A stretch of 64,000 nucleotides of DNA, taken from assembly GCA_029531795.1 (NCBI GenBank), contig JAPEIS010000013.1, positions 1,674,001-1,738,000 of the forward strand, written 5' to 3'. Made by a program: the position numbers and the translations under genes. Below, piece by piece: positions 61,101 to 64,000 of the stretch. How positions within the stretch are numbered: position 1 is the stretch's first letter; the number at the start of each line of letters is the position of its first letter. Under the pieces are notes generated by a model that was not told the origin of the DNA, made no database searches, and saw only the letters and a list, made by a program, of their open reading frames with translations. This stretch comes from Sclerotinia nivalis. Its lineage: Eukaryota; Ascomycota; Leotiomycetes; Helotiales; Sclerotiniaceae.

Positions 61101-61479
61101 TCCTGATTCCAATGTACAATAACCCACCCAACCATTCTCCCTAAAATGCAAATGGTATAATCGCGATAAATACCTAAAGTAGTCGCTCTCATAAAAGAAT
61201 TGTGAGCCAAAAAAGCAAATGTTGCCATATTGAGCTTTCGCCCTGTCCAATCGTAGCAAGATTTCTTCCTCCAAACGCCGACGCTAAAATTCTAAAAAAG
61301 AGAAAGACTCCATGTATAATGTTTGGTATTGTTGTTGGTAATACATTGTCTGTCGGGTATCGTTGAGAACCATGATGTTGGCCGTAAGTTTAGTTGTTGG
61401 TACAAACGTAAAAAAAAAAAAGAAAAAAAAAAAAGAAAAGTAGTTATGCCATAGATCTCTTGTCGTCATGTTGGTGAAC
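55135..61479. other. 6.3-kb gene-poor AT-rich region
   Basis: No open frame exceeds about 101 codons and none shows a family signature. The first about 250 bases are the esterase promoter/leader. An inverted-repeat element (58327-58471) is listed separately. The A-rich tract at 61410-61440 (long A runs with two G interruptions) and T/A homopolymers near 60300 and 60410-60440 are simple sequence. C/T-rich DNA at 59910-59990 and 60900-61140 is composition-biased, not coding. Confidence 0.4.
58327..58471. mobile_element. MITE-like element with 19-bp terminal inverted repeats
   Basis: ATATAATGAAATACCGGAA at 58327-58345 is matched in reverse complement, with one mismatch, at 58453-58471. The 145-bp element is AT-rich, has no coding capacity and can form a long hairpin arm at both ends. 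Such a structure fits a miniature inverted-repeat transposable element, probably dead. A clear target-site duplication is not visible; the flanks are AT-rich. Confidence 0.5.
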
Positions 61480-64000
61480 TTATTCCACGCTTTCCACAGT
61501 TCCTAACCAATTTCGTACTCCTTCCCTCAAAAAGCTTTCCTTCTCTCTCCCTTCTAATCTCTGTTCTCCATCACCATCTTCTCGGCTCTCTGCTACCTCC
61601 TTCACGATTTCTTCAAGAGCACTAAGAACCATCTTCTTGCACTCATTTCTTGGAACTTCAAGATTCGCTCCAAACCCAGGTACAGCTTTAACATCCGAGT
61701 TAGATCTCTCCCTTCCAACCACAGGTCTCCTACTTGTGGATCTGGATGAACATGCTGATGATTGTTTAGAAGCTTGTCCTGATTGAGCAATGATTCTCTC
61801 AACAGCTTCGATCAATGTTTCATCCATGCTAACCAATTGTTCTTCAATAAATTGATCTTCATGATCATCGTACACCTCAAGGGATGGTGTAAGAAGTACG
61901 GCAGAGTAAACATTGCCATACTTTGAGTCTAGTGAGGTGGAGATAGCTGGGGTTGTAGGATCCGGATTCTCCCTGAGCTTCACATGACGTCTGTAACGAA
62001 TATGAGTAATTGTGAAATTGGTAGTATCAGCTACCAACGCACTAGAAACATCGACCCACCGATCAGCACGACCATCTTCTGCATTAGGTGTTGATGTGAT
62101 GACAGGCGTTGGTTCTGCTCTCATTGATTCTTTGATATCGGAGATGAGATCCGATTGTGAAGGTACTGCTTGTAAAGCAAAATCCGGATGATAACGTGGT
62201 AGGTAACCACCAACATTGATCGTAGTATCCGAATCAGGACCAGCACGAGAATAATGTTCAAAACCTTCGAGTCCATTTCCTAAACCTGGCGTAGAAAGAT
62301 AACCACTACTTGATGGTGAACTGACAGCCGTTTCGAAAGCCAGATAGTCAGGAAGGGGAACATCAATTTCAATGGCACCGTCATCAGCGATTGAAGTTTT
62401 GACTGGTGATTCATACGCTCCCGAAGGATCTGGTATGCGCTCTGATGTCTGAATCATTTGCTCGGTAATTTCATCGACTCCTTGTTCTGGTTTTTGCTCA
62501 ATGGCTCTGGCGGTTTCAGTACTTCCAGATTCCGATTTCCTCAAGTCGCGTTCCTGTTGAACTTTTGACTTTGTTGGGGAAACTTCGGCGGCATTCTCAC
62601 TCGTATTGGGTAATTTAACACGAGGCTGAGAAGTGATATCTCTATAGTAAGGATCGTTGATTTCAACTTCTTCCATCGATGTAGCTGACGTGTTAGTCGT
62701 AGATGGTCTTCTTTTCGAACTCCAGAAACCGCTAATCATGCTACCCCATCTTGAGTTCTGACCTTGGGAATCAGTGCTTACGTTACTGTATTGACCTGAG
62801 CTATCTCCTCTCTTCAGAGACCGAAGGAGGTCATCAGCAGCAAGACTACCACTGCTTCCTGGCCTAGGTATAGGACCAGTTCCTCTGACTGGAGCTCGAG
62901 TAGAAAAATATGAAACTGTCGTGATTGGTGTGGCAGTCCTTGTTGTTGCAGTGCTGCTCTTCCTGGTTCCGCCATCACTACCAGGGATTGGCAAATTTGC
63001 TGTCCTGATTTGGGAAATATCGGATGATGATCGATCACGCTGAACATCATGGACTATGATTCCAAGGCCACTAGGATGTTCTGTTTGAGGTTTAGAAGGC
63101 TGTGAGATTTGTGAAGCTTGCGCGGATTGAGCCGGAAAGCTCATAGCTCGCGGGTGAGAGGCTCGTGAAGTACTAGAACGTTTGTTGATTTTGCGGCGAA
63201 GAGATTCTTCTCTCAAGACGGGTATGATATAAGATGGCGGAGATTGTGGGTATCCACCTAAAGATATCGACGTACTAGGTCGATGAGCCCGAGATCCTAT
63301 TTGTTGACTCGCGGGTAGAAAAGCCGAGAGCAGAAATATCAATCGTCTCGCTGCCATTTTATCATCGGAAACAATGATGGTTCGTGCCGGTACGGATACA
63401 TCATCATCTTTGTAAGATCTCTGACTTTGGTAATGTCTTCGACGATACCAACTAGGTCCCAGCGCTTGCAACCATTCAGTGTGATTACCCAAAAATCCAG
63501 TCAAAAGGTTAAAGAAGAAAAATCCCCTATCCTTTCCACCTGCCCACCTCTCAGCCAACCTTGCTTCTTCACGCCAAATGCCCCATCGACCCTGGCCAGT
63601 AATCACCTGAAGACTTTTGATACCACTAATCACCCTCTGACGTGAGGCATCGACCTCTTTATGTATTTTCTGGATCGGTACTAGACAGTTTTGACCTAGC
63701 TGAACTAATTTTGCATTGGTCTTGGGTAGTTTGAATGGCTTGGCGTCCTCCGTTACTCTTCTCCCAGCAATTGATATACTAGCTGAAGGGGCTCGAGAGT
63801 GTGATTCGCGATGAGGTCCAGGAGAACTGATATCCGCTTGTCGGAGAAGGCATAACAAGGATTCGGTCGCAACTGCTTGTAAACGAGTAAGTGTTCGCGT
63901 AATGATATCCCAATGTTGAGTGATCATGTCGATCCGGTCATCCACATCACTATAAATTGAAGATTCCAAAGACTCGATGCCGAAACCAGAACCAAGCATA
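61480..64000 (-). CDS. Probable folliculin-interacting (FNIP/Lst4-like) protein, 5' end outside window
   Basis: The frame is open from the window edge to TAA/TAG at 61480-61482, at least 839 codons. The Met at the edge may be internal. Opening residues GSGFGIESLESSIYSDVDDRIDMI, then RLQAVATESLL and TGQGRWGIWREEARLAERWAGGKD, resemble what I remember of ascomycete FNIP/Lst4-type proteins. They are followed by a compact FFFFNLLTGFLGNHTEWLQALGP region and KMAARRLIFLLSAFLPA. The rest is a long Ser/Thr/Pro-rich disordered part with a charged C-terminus. FNIP/Lst4 pairs with folliculin/Lst7 and acts on Rag GTPases at the vacuole in amino-acid signalling to TORC1. The family call rests on remembered pattern, so treat it as probable. 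Confidence 0.5.
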   Translation of the reverse strand, partial: MLGSGFGIESLESSIYSDVDDRIDMITQHWDIITRTLTRLQAVATESLLCLLRQADISSPGPHRESHSRAPSASISIAGRRVTEDAKPFKLPKTNAKLVQLGQNCLVPIQKIHKEVDASRQRVISGIKSLQVITGQGRWGIWREEARLAERWAGGKDRGFFFFNLLTGFLGNHTEWLQALGPSWYRRRHYQSQRSYKDDDVSVPARTIIVSDDKMAARRLIFLLSAFLPASQQIGSRAHRPSTSISLGGYPQSPPSYIIPVLREESLRRKINKRSSTSRASHPRAMSFPAQSAQASQISQPSKPQTEHPSGLGIIVHDVQRDRSSSDISQIRTANLPIPGSDGGTRKSSTATTRTATPITTVSYFSTRAPVRGTGPIPRPGSSGSLAADDLLRSLKRGDSSGQYSNVSTDSQGQNSRWGSMISGFWSSKRRPSTTNTSATSMEEVEINDPYYRDITSQPRVKLPNTSENAAEVSPTKSKVQQERDLRKSESGSTETARAIEQKPEQGVDEITEQMIQTSERIPDPSGAYESPVKTSIADDGAIEIDVPLPDYLAFETAVSSPSSSGYLSTPGLGNGLEGFEHYSRAGPDSDTTINVGGYLPRYHPDFALQAVPSQSDLISDIKESMRAEPTPVITSTPNAEDGRADRWVDVSSALVADTTNFTITHIRYRRHVKLRENPDPTTPAISTSLDSKYGNVYSAVLLTPSLEVYDDHEDQFIEEQLVSMDETLIEAVERIIAQSGQASKQSSACSSRSTSRRPVVGRERSNSDVKAVPGFGANLEVPRNECKKMVLSALEEIVKEVAESREDGDGEQRLEGREKESFLREGVRNWLGTVESVE

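Noticed and set aside
61410..61440. A-rich tract as a poly(A) tail of a retroposed element
   Set aside because: No upstream element-like sequence or target duplication is visible; homopolymer A/T tracts are common around fungal 3' ends.

Overview
The window is nuclear DNA from a filamentous ascomycete. Short introns (about 47-70 bp) with GTAAGT/GTATGT-type donors, CTAAC/CTAAT branch sites and YAG acceptors interrupt most genes. Gene content (Arb1, ASA1, Zn2Cys6 regulator, tannase/feruloyl esterase, cerato-platanin, LysM protein) points to a plant-associated Leotiomycete, probably of the Botrytis/Sclerotinia type. The genus is inference.

Layout. 1-1.2 kb: a broken LysM-repeat secreted-type protein gene entering from the left edge. 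2.1-40 kb: a gene-dense block, mostly housekeeping. It holds a small probable mitochondrial protein, a very acidic nuclear-type protein with a 9-bp minisatellite, an aldo-keto reductase, a monocarboxylate-type MFS transporter, the Argonaute-chaperone subunit Arb1, inositol polyphosphate multikinase, the mRNA 3'-end factor Clp1, a Pmp3-family proteolipid, RNA polymerase III subunit Rpc37/RPC5, DDB1, mitochondrial 3-hydroxyisobutyrate dehydrogenase, a membrane-anchored GNAT protein, cerato-platanin, the TTT/ASTRA cofactor Asa1 and a Zn2Cys6 transcription factor.

40-61.5 kb: a gene-poor, AT-rich accessory stretch. The only convincing intact gene is a secreted tannase/feruloyl esterase at 53.3-55.1 kb. 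The stretch also holds a decayed array of five to six related units (45.0-46.7 kb) whose minus strand still reads as a repeated peptide, a tRNA-like relic, a dispersed short duplication and a 145-bp MITE-like inverted-repeat element. The right edge (61.5-64 kb) carries the 3' part of a probable folliculin-interacting (FNIP/Lst4-like) gene that runs out of the window.

No operon-like cooperation is expected. The main functional themes are RNA biology (Arb1, Clp1, Rpc37), chromatin/DNA damage and TOR-linked control (DDB1, Asa1, probable FNIP, inositol polyphosphate kinase), and plant interaction (LysM relic, cerato-platanin, feruloyl esterase). All intron coordinates were worked out by eye from splice motifs and reading-frame continuity. 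No similarity search was run; family names rest on recognised motifs and remembered family sequence patterns.
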